Source: an uncultured Rhizobiaceae group bacterium
GTDB taxonomy: Bacteria > Pseudomonadota > Alphaproteobacteria > Rhizobiales > Rhizobiaceae
Assembly: GCA_938010435.1 (NCBI GenBank)
Contig: CALLUS010000014.1
Location: 124,001 to 188,000 of the forward strand
Reading direction: 5' to 3'
DNA: 64,000 nt
Both the position numbers and the translations under genes were made by a program. Shown piece by piece: positions 32,801-40,971 of this stretch. The first letter of the stretch is position 1. Each line of letters begins with the position of its first letter. Below the pieces are notes generated by a model. The model was not told where the DNA came from. It saw only the letters and a program-made list of their open reading frames with translations, and ran no database searches.

Positions 32801-33583
32801 CGGCCGACGAAACGCGATCGCATCTTCGGCACTTTGGGGTGTCATAGGCTTCACTGTGACAATGCCGCTTATGCCCGGGACACCATCAACAACCTTTAAC
32901 GGCCCATCAAAAAACAGGTCATAGGGTTGCGATTGCAGCTCAGTGAATAACTTGATGCTAACCGATTGGCTCTCTTGCCATCTGCCAGTCGAAAGGCGCA
33001 TCCGTGCTTTTTCATTTTTATACGTCAAAGTACCTTGCGCGCGCCACGGTCCTGCTAACGTGCGGGCAGAGGCATTGGCATTAATATTGCGAACTAGGAA
33101 TTCGCGGTTGAAGCGCTCATCACGAAAACGCACCACACCGCCCTCTATACCTACATTTTCAAGCGCCACATCGTCGCGATTTATATCAATCCGAGCGCGT
33201 TGTTTAATCTGCGGCCATTCAATATTTCCATTCTTATCCAGCCGCGCGTCGAACACAGGTTTTTGTAACTGCACGTCGACAATTACCACTTCCCCTTTCA
33301 TCAGAGGAGCGAGTTCCACGTTCATTGTGAAGCTTTCAGCCTTCAACAACGGAACGCCGTCAGAGGTTTGGCCCATTTTCATATCTGTAAATGTAAATGA
33401 GGGCAGAGGCAGAAGGCGCACACTGGCGTCACCGTCAACAATAACAGGCATGCCCAGAACGCGTGAAGCCTCATTTTCAAAACGGCTTTTATACTGGTTC
33501 CAGTCAATAAAAGGCGGCGCAAACAACGCAGCTAGAAGCGCGATGACAAGCAAACTGCCCAAAAAGACAAAAAAACGGATCAA
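29816..33583 (-). CDS. AsmA-family inner-membrane protein
   Basis: This very large protein (1255 residues) has one N-terminal membrane anchor (FFVFLGSLLVIALLAALFAPPFIDW) followed by an AsmA domain (YKSRFENEASRVLGMPVIVDGDASVRLLPLP) and a long beta-rich periplasmic region. The AsmA-2 domain lies near the C terminus (DGLSGGGEIRITDGTISGVNSGAFG). It ends in a highly charged coiled coil of about 110 residues (REREFLAQRAEILERQRL... EEEKRRKDDEIKRLLEEQKKA). AsmA-family proteins bridge the periplasm and help lipid transport or outer-membrane homeostasis. The charged tail is notable and would lie in the periplasm. The stop lies 12 bases from the end of the RHH gene (convergent). Confidence 0.92.
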   Translation of the reverse strand: MIRFFVFLGSLLVIALLAALFAPPFIDWNQYKSRFENEASRVLGMPVIVDGDASVRLLPLPSFTFTDMKMGQTSDGVPLLKAESFTMNVELAPLMKGEVVIVDVQLQKPVFDARLDKNGNIEWPQIKQRARIDINRDDVALENVGIEGGVVRFRDERFNREFLVRNINANASARTLAGPWRAQGTLTYKNEKARMRLSTGRWQESQSVSIKLFTELQSQPYDLFFDGPLKVVDGVPGISGIVTVKPMTPQSAEDAIAFRRPSAESALAMRLESDLQLTTSGASFPAFKMDIGSNDDPYTLTGSADVRIDEILSMRANAEGQQIDLKRFGDTQAAKGTSADSGLKARLASAMVFLKQVPKMPENSTLSLFLPAVVAGDTVIRDVGVDLSPLEGDDGWQVGNLSAQMPGRTDLRADGRLSVLSDVSFQGDVVVASRQPSGLAKWLGVEASQIIRDISGMGFSGNVNITPKQFETNDLELVLDGNTLRGSVLYEADGTAEQTLSLKLQGDEANIDQLDALAKLITGNAADGGLIARNIDLDLSAERAVVSGAMARNVQAKLERSSNSLKIEQITIGDLEGAQLSVSGTVDDLLSTPVGKIDGRVVSKNPSQFLALVNQRLGGLPGLIRLKNDPALTENTDLNFVLSGAGKDDGLSLLLEGKSGESEVNASLSGISLADGKPVSEQLFKFVLVNPEASQLMLQLGVPVVPLDQTGRAAFRASGSGNMANGFETESALTLKSGYISAAGMLKPETINGALSLNGTLSVTGEVSDLDSAILLSGLPIPGYGSGASVKFETQMLISGATYEFDKLNTRISDGELKGKLVLQTNTLPRPVLSGEISANNLDANVVRLLVHTGDVDAVADVKPKSLLAGLDGQIDLKTERLFIGERPPVQNAHATLALRDGDMRFSGLKATWLGGQLTGKLSIAQNERAATINGALELKSVDSQELMKLTRLPQKLTGKVDISFNFDGANSMRDELLDGLSGGGEIRITDGTISGVNSGAFGPILVSSDGLEDKSLVAAAGRIIDDGVFHKSFEFGQGEFIYTVADGEARINSIEVANNNLKLTGKAGYVFNDQTAAFEGRLSYSAGLEALAGAEPELYITATGPADKLDISVDSTFFQTYLGLRLSERREREFLAQRAEILERQRLTRTARIYVLREEAQRAAEAEKIRLEQLKKEEEKRRKDDEIKRLLEEQKKAQIEAEKAAQEAVAEAKRLTEQQQKIDALRERANRASRRLQLNFEDNPQQLNEDPTDN

Positions 33584-33614
33584 ATCTTGCCCCTTATCAA
33601 AGTTCTACCACTCC

Positions 33615-35030
33615 TTACTCAACCAGTGTCACAACTTTACCCGGGTTCATAATGTTATGGGGATCAATAGACCTTTTTATGGCAGCCATAATGTCGGCAC
33701 CACCACCATGTTCAATTTTCAAGAAGCGACGTTTACCCTGACCTATGCCGTGTTCGCCGGTGCAGGTTCCTTCCATTGCGATGGTGCGCATGTTCAAACG
33801 CTCAATCATGGTTTCAGCACGTGCTACTTCGTCAGCATCATCCATCATCACCAAAGGTGAAACATGGAAATTTCCGTCGCCCACATGCCCAACGATGGGA
33901 GCAACCAAATTCAACTCTTCCACATCTTTCAAAGTTTCGGCGACGCATTCGGCAAGTCGTGAAATAGGCACACACGCATCTGTCGCAATACCTTGCGCTC
34001 CTGGTCGATAAGCTAACATAGCTGGATAAGCGTCATGACGCGCTTTCCACAATTTGTTCCTCGCCTCCACCGAATTCACCCATTTGATACTTGTTCCACC
34101 CAGATCGGAAGCAATTTCGCTAAACGTTTCTGTTTGTTCAGCCACGCCAACGTCTGTGCCGTGAAACTCCAACATGAGTGTAGGTTTCAACTCCATATCC
34201 AAATTGGAGTATCGATTTATCGCATCAGTCATGGGCGTATCCAACAACTCGATCCGTGCCAAAGGCAAGCCAATTTGCATAGCCAGAATGGTTGCGTTGC
34301 AAGCGTCAGCAACTGTATTGAATTGACAAACACCTGATGAAATATTTTCTGGAATGCCATGCAATCGAAGGGTCATTTCGGTGATGATACCAAGTGTGCC
34401 CTCTGACCCCACCATCAAACGTGTCAGATCATAACCAGCGGAAGATTTCCGCGCACGCCCGGCAGTTTTAGTAACCGCACCATCAGGCATCACCACAGTA
34501 AGATTGATCACGTTGTCGCGCATTGTGCCGTAACGCACCGCGTTTGTTCCGGAAGCACGTGTTGCGGCCATGCCGCCCAAACTTGCATTGGCGCCCGGAT
34601 CGATTGGAAAAAACAACCCTTGGTCACGCAACGCGATATTTAGGTCTTCACGCGTGACACCCGGTTGCAAAGTAACATCCAAATCTTCAGCATTAATGGA
34701 CAACACTTTGTTCATCCGCATCAGATCAAGTGAGATTCCTCCCGCTGGAGCATTAACCCCACCTTCGAGGGACGTTCCTGTGCCAAAGGGAATGATTGGC
34801 ACTTTATGCTCTGCACAAACACGCACAACTTGCTGCACATCTTCAGTGCTCTCTGCAAATATAACCGCATCCGGCAATTGGCTTGGTATGTAAGTGGTTG
34901 TATGGCTGTGCTGTTCCAAAAGCGAAGCATTCGTTTGTAACTTATCACCGAAACGTTGTTTCAAAATGCCGATTGCAGTTGCGATTCCGTCATCATTGCG
35001 AACTTCAGTTTTCAGGTCTGATAACGCCAT
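33615..35030 (-). CDS. FAD-linked oxidase, D-lactate dehydrogenase/GlcD type
   Basis: The 471-residue enzyme belongs to the FAD-binding type 4 family: PIIPFGTGTSLEGGVNAPAGGISLDLMRMNKVL and NASLGGMAATRASGTNAVRYGTMRDNV bind FAD. The C-terminal FAD-oxidase_C domain ends VSPLVMMDDADEV and GEHGIGQGKRRFL, where the His/Glu block is typical of D-lactate dehydrogenase (cytochrome) and GlcD. It would oxidise D-lactate, glycolate or another 2-hydroxy acid and pass electrons to the respiratory chain. GlcE and GlcF are absent here, so a single-subunit D-lactate dehydrogenase is favoured. The ATG at 35030 follows a GGGA ribosome-binding motif; upstream ATG and GTG codons to 35048 are possible. Confidence 0.9.
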   Translation of the reverse strand: MALSDLKTEVRNDDGIATAIGILKQRFGDKLQTNASLLEQHSHTTTYIPSQLPDAVIFAESTEDVQQVVRVCAEHKVPIIPFGTGTSLEGGVNAPAGGISLDLMRMNKVLSINAEDLDVTLQPGVTREDLNIALRDQGLFFPIDPGANASLGGMAATRASGTNAVRYGTMRDNVINLTVVMPDGAVTKTAGRARKSSAGYDLTRLMVGSEGTLGIITEMTLRLHGIPENISSGVCQFNTVADACNATILAMQIGLPLARIELLDTPMTDAINRYSNLDMELKPTLMLEFHGTDVGVAEQTETFSEIASDLGGTSIKWVNSVEARNKLWKARHDAYPAMLAYRPGAQGIATDACVPISRLAECVAETLKDVEELNLVAPIVGHVGDGNFHVSPLVMMDDADEVARAETMIERLNMRTIAMEGTCTGEHGIGQGKRRFLKIEHGGGADIMAAIKRSIDPHNIMNPGKVVTLVE

Positions 35031-35196
35031 ATTCATTCCCATCAACACAAATCAACGAGTAAGCTGAAGACCTCAATGAGGGAATTCAAGATAAGTCGCA
35101 AATGTGTGATTGTGTATTTCAAATCACCGAGTTAGCAATCTAACAAATTACAGCGCATGGTCCAGCGCGCAATTTCAAACTTCGCGAGGCGAAACA

Positions 35197-35685
35197 ATGT
35201 CATCACAAACAGCACCTTCACTCTCTCCATTGATGGAATTGGAAAGCGATTGGATCGACTATAACGGCCATCTTAATATGGCGTTCTACAATGTCTTATT
35301 CGACCGGGGATGTGATTTCAGTTTTGAGGCTTTAGGTATGGGCCCTCAATATGCCAATGAGCGCAAACATACGATCTATACCGCCGAAGCTCATGTGAGA
35401 TATATGCGCGAAGTTCATTTGGGTGATCGTGTGCAAGCCTCATTTCAAATTTTGGATTACGACGAAAAACGGCTGCATATATTTCAAGAATTGCGCCACG
35501 AAGACGGTTGGCTTTCTGCGACCAGCGAGAATATAACGCTGCACATTGATATGGGCGGGCCGAAAGTAGCTCCCTTCCCTGAAGATGTATTCTCAAAGGT
35601 TGAATCTTTGGCCACGCAGCACACGAATTTACCATATCCAGAAAATGCAGGGCGACGCATCGAAATCGTTCGCAAATCGGCGTAA
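35197..35685 (+). CDS. Hotdog-fold acyl-CoA thioesterase-like protein
   Basis: The 162-residue protein shows the 4HBT-type hotdog signature SDWIDYNGHLNMAFYNVLFDRGCDF, in which Asp and His/Asn are the catalytic region. It then has HVRYMREVHLGDRVQASFQILDYDEKRLHIFQELRH. Such proteins hydrolyse acyl-CoA thioesters; similar proteins next to carnitine or betaine genes act on those CoA esters, but here the neighbours give no hint. GCGAGGCGAAACA directly before the ATG at 35197 is a good ribosome-binding site and decides the start over 35110. It is divergent from the dehydrogenase gene and 42 bases ahead of the chloride channel. Confidence 0.82.
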   Translation: MSSQTAPSLSPLMELESDWIDYNGHLNMAFYNVLFDRGCDFSFEALGMGPQYANERKHTIYTAEAHVRYMREVHLGDRVQASFQILDYDEKRLHIFQELRHEDGWLSATSENITLHIDMGGPKVAPFPEDVFSKVESLATQHTNLPYPENAGRRIEIVRKSA

Positions 35686-35726
35686 GCTCATTTTGGGGCA
35701 TTGAGAGACGAAGGGAGCGCATTTTT

Positions 35727-37358
35727 ATGTTGGATATTGTTCGGCGTCTTCCATCCATTTTAATCGCTTGGGTAAGCCCCAACCTTCAAAGTTTTATATC
35801 TTCCCGCCAGCCCAATCTTTGGGTGTTATCTTTGATCATTGGTTTGATCGTCTCTGTCGCAGCAATTTTGTTTCGGGAGCTTATTCTCTTTACCCAGCTA
35901 ATCTGGCTGGGGGTAAACACAGAGACGGTGATCACAGCAGCATCCAAGATCCATTGGTCGATTATTCTATTCACCCCCGCTTTAGGTGGTCTGCTGGTGG
36001 GATGGTTGTTGAATAACTTTTTGCCTTCACGCCGTACTGGCGGCGTTGCCGATGTAATCGAAGCCAAAGCTCATGGCGGTCGAAACATTGAATTAAAAGC
36101 GGGCTTAGGTTCGGCTTTTGTGAGCGCAATTTCACTCGGCTTTGGCGCTAGTGCAGGACGTGAAGGACCATTAGTTCATTTGGGTGGAACGCTTGCCACA
36201 TCCATTACCGAGAAATTCAACCTTCCTGTTTGGGGTCGCAGAACCTTACTGGGTTGCGGTGTCGCCAGCGCCGTTTCAGCCTCGTTTAATGCACCTATTG
36301 CAGGCGTATTATTCGCCCATGAAGTCATTCTCGGGCACTATTCGAAAAGAGCCTTTATTCCCATCGTGATCTCATCGGTCATGGGCACAATCCTGACCCG
36401 TCTTTGGTTCGGTGATGCTGCCGCCTTCACTATTCCTGATTATCAAATAACATCGAACCTAGAGTTCCCTGCTTTTGTCTTGTTAGGAGCAGTATGCGGA
36501 TTCATCGCCATTGCCTTGCAGTTTTCTGTGATTGCCACTGATTATGTTGCCCGCTCTATCATCATGCCATTGTGGATGCGCCCCGCAATCGGCGGATTGA
36601 TGGTTGGTGCTATTGCTGTGTTCTTCCCCCATGTTCTTGGTGTGGGTTATGAAGCCACAGACATGGCTTTGAAAAATCAATTTTCTTTATCTCTCTTGAT
36701 TGCTTTAATTGTTGCAAAAACCGCAGCAACCTCCATCACTCTCGCTTCGCGCTTTGGAGGAGGCATTTTCTCGCCTGCGCTTTATATTGGAGCAATGACA
36801 GGCGGTGCATTCGGCCTCATCGCAGCCTCTTTCTTTCCCGAGCTTGCATCATCTGGCGGTCTTTACGCAATTTTGGGCATGGGCGCAGTTTCAGCAGCAG
36901 TCATTGGTGCCCCCATTTCAACAGCAGTCATCGTGTTTGAATTGACTGGAGGATATTCCCTATCTATTGCGCTTTTGCTCACCGTTTCTATTGCAGTTGG
37001 CATAAATATGGCCGTACACGGCCGCTCATTCTTTCAATGGCAGTTAGAAGCCCGCGGGTTCAATATTCAAGATGGCCCGCACCGTTTTATGGCACGAAAC
37101 ACTTTGGTTGGATCGTTTATGACTCCGCTGGACGACGATGAAAGCAATGTACGAAACATCGAAGAACAAGAAACCGTATTGCGTCCGGACACAAACCTAG
37201 AAACAGCGTTGCGGATTTTCGATGATGGTGGTCACTCACGATTGCCTGTTGTTGGAGCCCGCGACGAGGGAATTATCGTCGGTTGGGCTACTCAGGTCGC
37301 AGCACTGCGTGAGTACAACAATGCGCTTGTAGATTTGAGTGTGGAAGAACACCGCTAA
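35727..37358 (+). CDS. ClC-family chloride channel/transporter with C-terminal CBS part
   Basis: A 543-residue membrane protein with the ClC signatures GASAGREGPLVHLGG (gating Glu of GREGP) and ASRFGGGIFSPALYIGAMTGGAFG (GxFxP anion-binding). The GSGIP loop of E. coli ClcA is replaced by RRTGGVADVIEA, as in several alphaproteobacterial and long-form members, so ion selectivity and coupling may differ. After the membrane part a cytosolic tail contains one recognisable CBS motif (QETVLRPDTNLETALRIFDDGGHSRLPVVG). It would carry Cl- or another halide across the inner membrane. GAAGGGAGCGC upstream of the ATG is a fair ribosome-binding site. Confidence 0.93.
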   Translation: MLDIVRRLPSILIAWVSPNLQSFISSRQPNLWVLSLIIGLIVSVAAILFRELILFTQLIWLGVNTETVITAASKIHWSIILFTPALGGLLVGWLLNNFLPSRRTGGVADVIEAKAHGGRNIELKAGLGSAFVSAISLGFGASAGREGPLVHLGGTLATSITEKFNLPVWGRRTLLGCGVASAVSASFNAPIAGVLFAHEVILGHYSKRAFIPIVISSVMGTILTRLWFGDAAAFTIPDYQITSNLEFPAFVLLGAVCGFIAIALQFSVIATDYVARSIIMPLWMRPAIGGLMVGAIAVFFPHVLGVGYEATDMALKNQFSLSLLIALIVAKTAATSITLASRFGGGIFSPALYIGAMTGGAFGLIAASFFPELASSGGLYAILGMGAVSAAVIGAPISTAVIVFELTGGYSLSIALLLTVSIAVGINMAVHGRSFFQWQLEARGFNIQDGPHRFMARNTLVGSFMTPLDDDESNVRNIEEQETVLRPDTNLETALRIFDDGGHSRLPVVGARDEGIIVGWATQVAALREYNNALVDLSVEEHR

Positions 37359-37361
37359 GTG

Positions 37362-38363
37362 TTAGTCAAACTGCATTTGAAATTTAAATCGTGCTTCATC
37401 ACTCACATCCAACACGCCCCCGTGGCTGACAACCATGGCACGCGCGATCCCAAGTCCCATGCCCGTTCCGCCGGTCTCACGCCGCGTGGTAAAAAACGGT
37501 GTAAAGACTTCAGCCTTGTTCGCTTCTGATATTTTGTCTCCATCGTCACCAATGGAAAGCCTTAGGCCCGTTCCAGATTGAACAGCTTGCACTTGAAATA
37601 TCTGCGCGCCGTGTGATGCTGCATTCTGAACTAATTGTTGCCAAACAATTTCACTGTTCGCAGCGACCATCGGAATTTCAATGTCACGATCTGTAAACTC
37701 TAAAGTCAAACTATATTGAGCAACGCATTTCTCAAGTATTGGTCTCAAACGGCTGCTGCCATCCATACCCGCAAGTTCGGCATGGGCTAATTCTCGAAGA
37801 CGAGACGATAGCAATGCCATGCGTTCAGCATCAGTTTTGATATTAGTCAAGAACCGGGTCTTCTGATCTACCGACATGTCATCACCGTTCTCGATCAAGA
37901 GTTCTGATGCACCTTGAATAGCGGTCAGTGGAGTTTTTAATTCGTGACTCACATGCGTGGTAAAGAGATTGAGATAGTTGTTTCGTTCAATCAGTTTGCG
38001 TGATGTGCTGAACAGACTTTGCGCCAAATTGTCCACTTCGCGGGTACCTCTCGGCCCCATAGGGCGAAACGCGTTCAGATCACCGGCATCAATTTCAGCA
38101 GCCCGCGCATTCAATTCTTGCAACGGCCGAAGGAGCGTTCGCAAGAATACATAGCCGATTACCGCAGCCATAGAGATGCTGCCCACAGCCAAAATCGCCA
38201 ACCCGGTAAAGCTACGCATTCGGAACTCAATGCCAAAGATCGATTCCACCGACACCAGTGCCACCAACCCTGATAAAGGTAAAAGCGACACCAAGGCGAT
38301 TGTGCCAAAGACGATCATCCAGAGTGCGGGACGCCATTTCCGGCTCTCAGGTATCTTCGGCAA
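37362..38363 (-). CDS. Sensor histidine kinase
   Basis: Two N-terminal membrane segments (PALWMIVFGTIALVSLLPLSGLVALV and FTGLAILAVGSISMAAVIGYVFL) enclose a very short extracytoplasmic loop. Then come a HAMP linker, the HisKA box HVSHELKTPLTAIQGASELL with the phosphorylated His, and the ATPase domain (WQQLVQNAASHGA, SIGDDGD, TGGTGMGLGIARAMVVSHGG). It should phosphorylate the response regulator encoded just upstream. The open frame reaches 38426, but a TTG at 38363, preceded at ideal spacing by GGGGGAG, is the best start; it lies 16 bases inside the regulator gene. The stimulus is unknown. The 333-residue length is normal for a kinase with a small sensor part. Confidence 0.9.
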   Translation of the reverse strand: MPKIPESRKWRPALWMIVFGTIALVSLLPLSGLVALVSVESIFGIEFRMRSFTGLAILAVGSISMAAVIGYVFLRTLLRPLQELNARAAEIDAGDLNAFRPMGPRGTREVDNLAQSLFSTSRKLIERNNYLNLFTTHVSHELKTPLTAIQGASELLIENGDDMSVDQKTRFLTNIKTDAERMALLSSRLRELAHAELAGMDGSSRLRPILEKCVAQYSLTLEFTDRDIEIPMVAANSEIVWQQLVQNAASHGAQIFQVQAVQSGTGLRLSIGDDGDKISEANKAEVFTPFFTTRRETGGTGMGLGIARAMVVSHGGVLDVSDEARFKFQMQFD

Positions 38364-39063
38364 GTTGGACTCCCCCTTCGCAAGTATGCAATTGGAAACC
38401 AACCCCGCGTACTGTGCGCACAGCATCAGAGCATCCAGCCTGTCTCAACTTTGACCGCAAATTACGCATGTGACTGTCGATTGTACGGTCCGACACATGA
38501 ATATTATTACCCCAAGCCTGATCCAAAATTGAGTTGCGATCAAACACAACACCCGGTCTGCGCATCAGGACCGCCAACATATCAAACTCGGTTTCAGTCA
38601 ATTCAATATCAACGCCTAATACCTTGGACGTGCGCCGCTCGGTGTTCAGTCTCAAAATACCGAACTCAAGATTGCTCTCTTTACTCACATCGGGTTGTGC
38701 AGCGACGCGCTTTGAAATCGCACGCACGCGTGCAACCAACTCCCGTGGACTGAACGGTTTCGTGACATAATCATCACCTCCCATTTCCAGTCCAAGAATG
38801 CGGTCGATCTCGTCATCGCGCGCCGACAAAAACAAGATAGGACAATTGCTGGTGGCGCGAATTCGACGGCAAACTTCTAGCCCGTCCATCTCCGGCATAC
38901 CCACATCCAAAACCACAAATTCTGGCGCACGTTGTTCAAATAATTTCAATGCCTCCACACCGTCGGCCGCCATAGTTATGCTCATGCCATCTTTTTCAAG
39001 AGCGAACGCAATAACCTCGCGAATATGTGGATCATCATCCACAATGAGTACCCGTTTGCTCAT
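38347..39063 (-). CDS. OmpR-family response regulator
   Basis: The 238-residue regulator has a receiver domain (VLIVDDDPHIREVIAFAL, phospho-Asp in VVLDVGMPEMDGLEV, ILFLSARDDE, DDYVTKPFSPREL) and a C-terminal winged-helix (LTETEFDMLAVLMRRPGVVFDRNSILDQAW, SDRTIDSHMRNLRSKL, VRTVRGVGFQL). Its closest textbook partners are CreB-like and other OmpR-type regulators. It is sandwiched between a DUF4173 membrane gene upstream (4-base overlap) and the kinase downstream (16-base overlap), so the four-gene unit is tightly coupled. The gene CreD is not present, so I do not use the cre names. Confidence 0.94.
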   Translation of the reverse strand: MSKRVLIVDDDPHIREVIAFALEKDGMSITMAADGVEALKLFEQRAPEFVVLDVGMPEMDGLEVCRRIRATSNCPILFLSARDDEIDRILGLEMGGDDYVTKPFSPRELVARVRAISKRVAAQPDVSKESNLEFGILRLNTERRTSKVLGVDIELTETEFDMLAVLMRRPGVVFDRNSILDQAWGNNIHVSDRTIDSHMRNLRSKLRQAGCSDAVRTVRGVGFQLHTCEGGVQLAEDT

Positions 39064-40607
39064 GGTGCTTCCCTCTCTGCAGCGTTTACACTTTGCTCTT
39101 GTTTACTCGTCTGTTCAACAAACTCTTTCAATCGATGCCCACGATACGTCCATGCGCACCAATTACATTTGTGATATTTTGAAAGAGATTTATGTCGCTT
39201 CAAAAGAAAGTCACGCTCCTTCCTCAATCTGTAAAGTTGTACTCGCGAGGCAAAGTTTAACTTGGTTTCAAAATTCTGAAACGCAGGTAAAGCATCCGGC
39301 CCAAGTCTTCGCATATAGTACGTATCAAATTGAGACCCACCAACTTTTGCCATGCTGGAATGCTCCAAATTGAACTCCGTAATACGGTAAGGAAGATTGA
39401 CGAAACTGGTAACGTAAAGTGTGCTGATCAAGACGATCACATTGGCTACAACCAACCATCCAACACTGCGCTTCAATACAAATCGCACGATGATCAACAC
39501 GAGACCCGTTGCGACCAATAGCATCCAGATAAAAGCTGCAATGCGCCAATAAGTCAGCGCATAAGCTGTAATGTAAATATCGAGACGCAGAAGCGAAGAC
39601 ATCAGCAGAATGATGTTTTGAGCAACCCACAAAAACACAAGATTTCGAATAAGTATCGAACGCTCTCCCACACCACCAGGGCGCGTGGCGATCAATACGA
39701 ACACACCTGCCAACAGCGCAGCAACCACCAGTGGATAGGCTCCACGATGGGCATATTCAGCGTAGGACATTCCTTCTGGAAGCGCTGCTCCGCTCCACAA
39801 AATACTGAAGTCCAAAATATTTTGCAGAGCAAAAACCAGATTGCACAGAATAAGACAACGTTGCGCAAACTGCTGCCAGTCATGCATTTTTAGTAGGTTC
39901 TCGGTGTCCACAAAGGAGACAGTTTTTTTCGATCTATTGAACAGGCGAAACTTGGAGACACGACCTTCCAAGAAGGGCCAAATCACCCAAGCAATAAATA
40001 TCCAGAAGAAAATTCGTGGACTGAACAAAACATCCAGTAACACAAAGAGGTCGATTGCTTCCAACCAGCCTTGCCAAATCGGGCTTGCATAAGCGAAAAG
40101 CAACACAAAGACGCAGCAAATTACTGCAGGCACAATCCATCCCATAAGATTTGATGTGCCAACTTTCTTCAGGTTTGAGCTTTTGAGTTGGATACAGAGT
40201 TTCGGGAACCTGAACGGTGCAACAATAGCCGACGATAAAAGCAGACCGAGCTGTGTGGCCCAATCCTGTCTTTCACTGTTTGACAAGGCAAAACATGCAG
40301 CAAATGCGAACCCGGCGCCTATGATAAATGTCAACGTGTTGACAGTTTCAATCATCGGCAAAATACCCGCAATAAATATACCGATTGCAAGCATTTTGGA
40401 TCGGTGCGTGGTGTTCTGAAACTGTGTCCAAAACTTCAAACTGAACACAACCATGGCACTGAGCACCAAAGATATACCGAAACTACCCGACCAGAGTAGA
40501 AAATCTAAAGTGAGAATTCCCATCACCAACGACAATTTCTCAATTGTTCTGATAGGTGGAGAAACCTCGGCAACAGGCAAAACCGGCCCGTAGGTTGTGT
40601 TGGTCAT
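39060..40607 (-). CDS. DUF4173/DUF4153-family multi-spanning membrane protein
   Basis: The 515-residue protein is mostly membrane helices (about 12-13), e.g. KLSLVMGILTLDFLLWSGSF and ILIRNLVFLWVAQNIILLMSSLLRLDIYITAYALTYWRIAAFIWM. The late block LDIYITAYALTYWRIAAFIWM is a hallmark of DUF4153/4173 proteins. The soluble C-terminal part contains YMRRLGPDALPAF. Function is not established. Its start overlaps the stop of a small CxxC protein (ATGA) and its stop overlaps the response regulator start, so it is the second gene in a four-gene operon and a good candidate for what the two-component system senses or controls. Confidence 0.85.
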   Translation of the reverse strand: MTNTTYGPVLPVAEVSPPIRTIEKLSLVMGILTLDFLLWSGSFGISLVLSAMVVFSLKFWTQFQNTTHRSKMLAIGIFIAGILPMIETVNTLTFIIGAGFAFAACFALSNSERQDWATQLGLLLSSAIVAPFRFPKLCIQLKSSNLKKVGTSNLMGWIVPAVICCVFVLLFAYASPIWQGWLEAIDLFVLLDVLFSPRIFFWIFIAWVIWPFLEGRVSKFRLFNRSKKTVSFVDTENLLKMHDWQQFAQRCLILCNLVFALQNILDFSILWSGAALPEGMSYAEYAHRGAYPLVVAALLAGVFVLIATRPGGVGERSILIRNLVFLWVAQNIILLMSSLLRLDIYITAYALTYWRIAAFIWMLLVATGLVLIIVRFVLKRSVGWLVVANVIVLISTLYVTSFVNLPYRITEFNLEHSSMAKVGGSQFDTYYMRRLGPDALPAFQNFETKLNFASRVQLYRLRKERDFLLKRHKSLSKYHKCNWCAWTYRGHRLKEFVEQTSKQEQSVNAAEREAP

Positions 40608-40786
40608 GTCGCAGTTTCCTTGATGCAAAAATGTTGATTGAAACCACATCGGGAACAGGCAAAACGACCTTCACGAACGAGCGGTGTGACAAGTTCATCC
40701 AGCCACCAACCGTCCTGCACCAAACGACTTGGCAATTTTAGATGACTGTTGAGTTTAGCTGTTTCAAATGTCTGATGTGTTTTCAT
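40604..40786 (-). CDS. Small CxxC zinc-ribbon-like protein coupled to DUF4173 gene
   Basis: The 60-residue product reads MKTHQTFETAKLNSHLKLPS, then WWLDELVTPLVREGRFACSRCGFNQHFCIKE. The CSRC pair plus a later His and Cys (GFNQHFC) could bind zinc or iron. The stop overlaps the ATG of the DUF4173 gene by four bases, a strong sign that it is a real translated gene heading the operon. I do not recognise a named family. An in-frame start two codons earlier (40792) is possible. Confidence 0.6.
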   Translation of the reverse strand: MKTHQTFETAKLNSHLKLPSRLVQDGWWLDELVTPLVREGRFACSRCGFNQHFCIKETAT

Positions 40787-40971
40787 GCACAATGACTAAC
40801 GGGGCGCTGTGCATACAAATGGACGAACCTGTGCGGCTTGCCCCCAACTTTGTGCAGATTGTGTGCAATCAACAGATAACGGTTTTTCTGACCTCGTCTT
40901 GTCAATCCGGCTTCAAAAATTGAACACGCCAGGTCCTACCAATCGCGATGAAAAACACCTAAGTACATTCC

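Noticed and set aside
32943-33860. 305-codon plus-strand frame over the asmA/dehydrogenase junction
   Set aside because: Spans the antisense of two genes that are both well supported on the minus strand; composition is not protein-like.
37362-39063. Naming the two-component system CreBC
   Set aside because: The regulator resembles CreB-type OmpR proteins, but CreD is absent and the partner is DUF4173, so the function is probably different.
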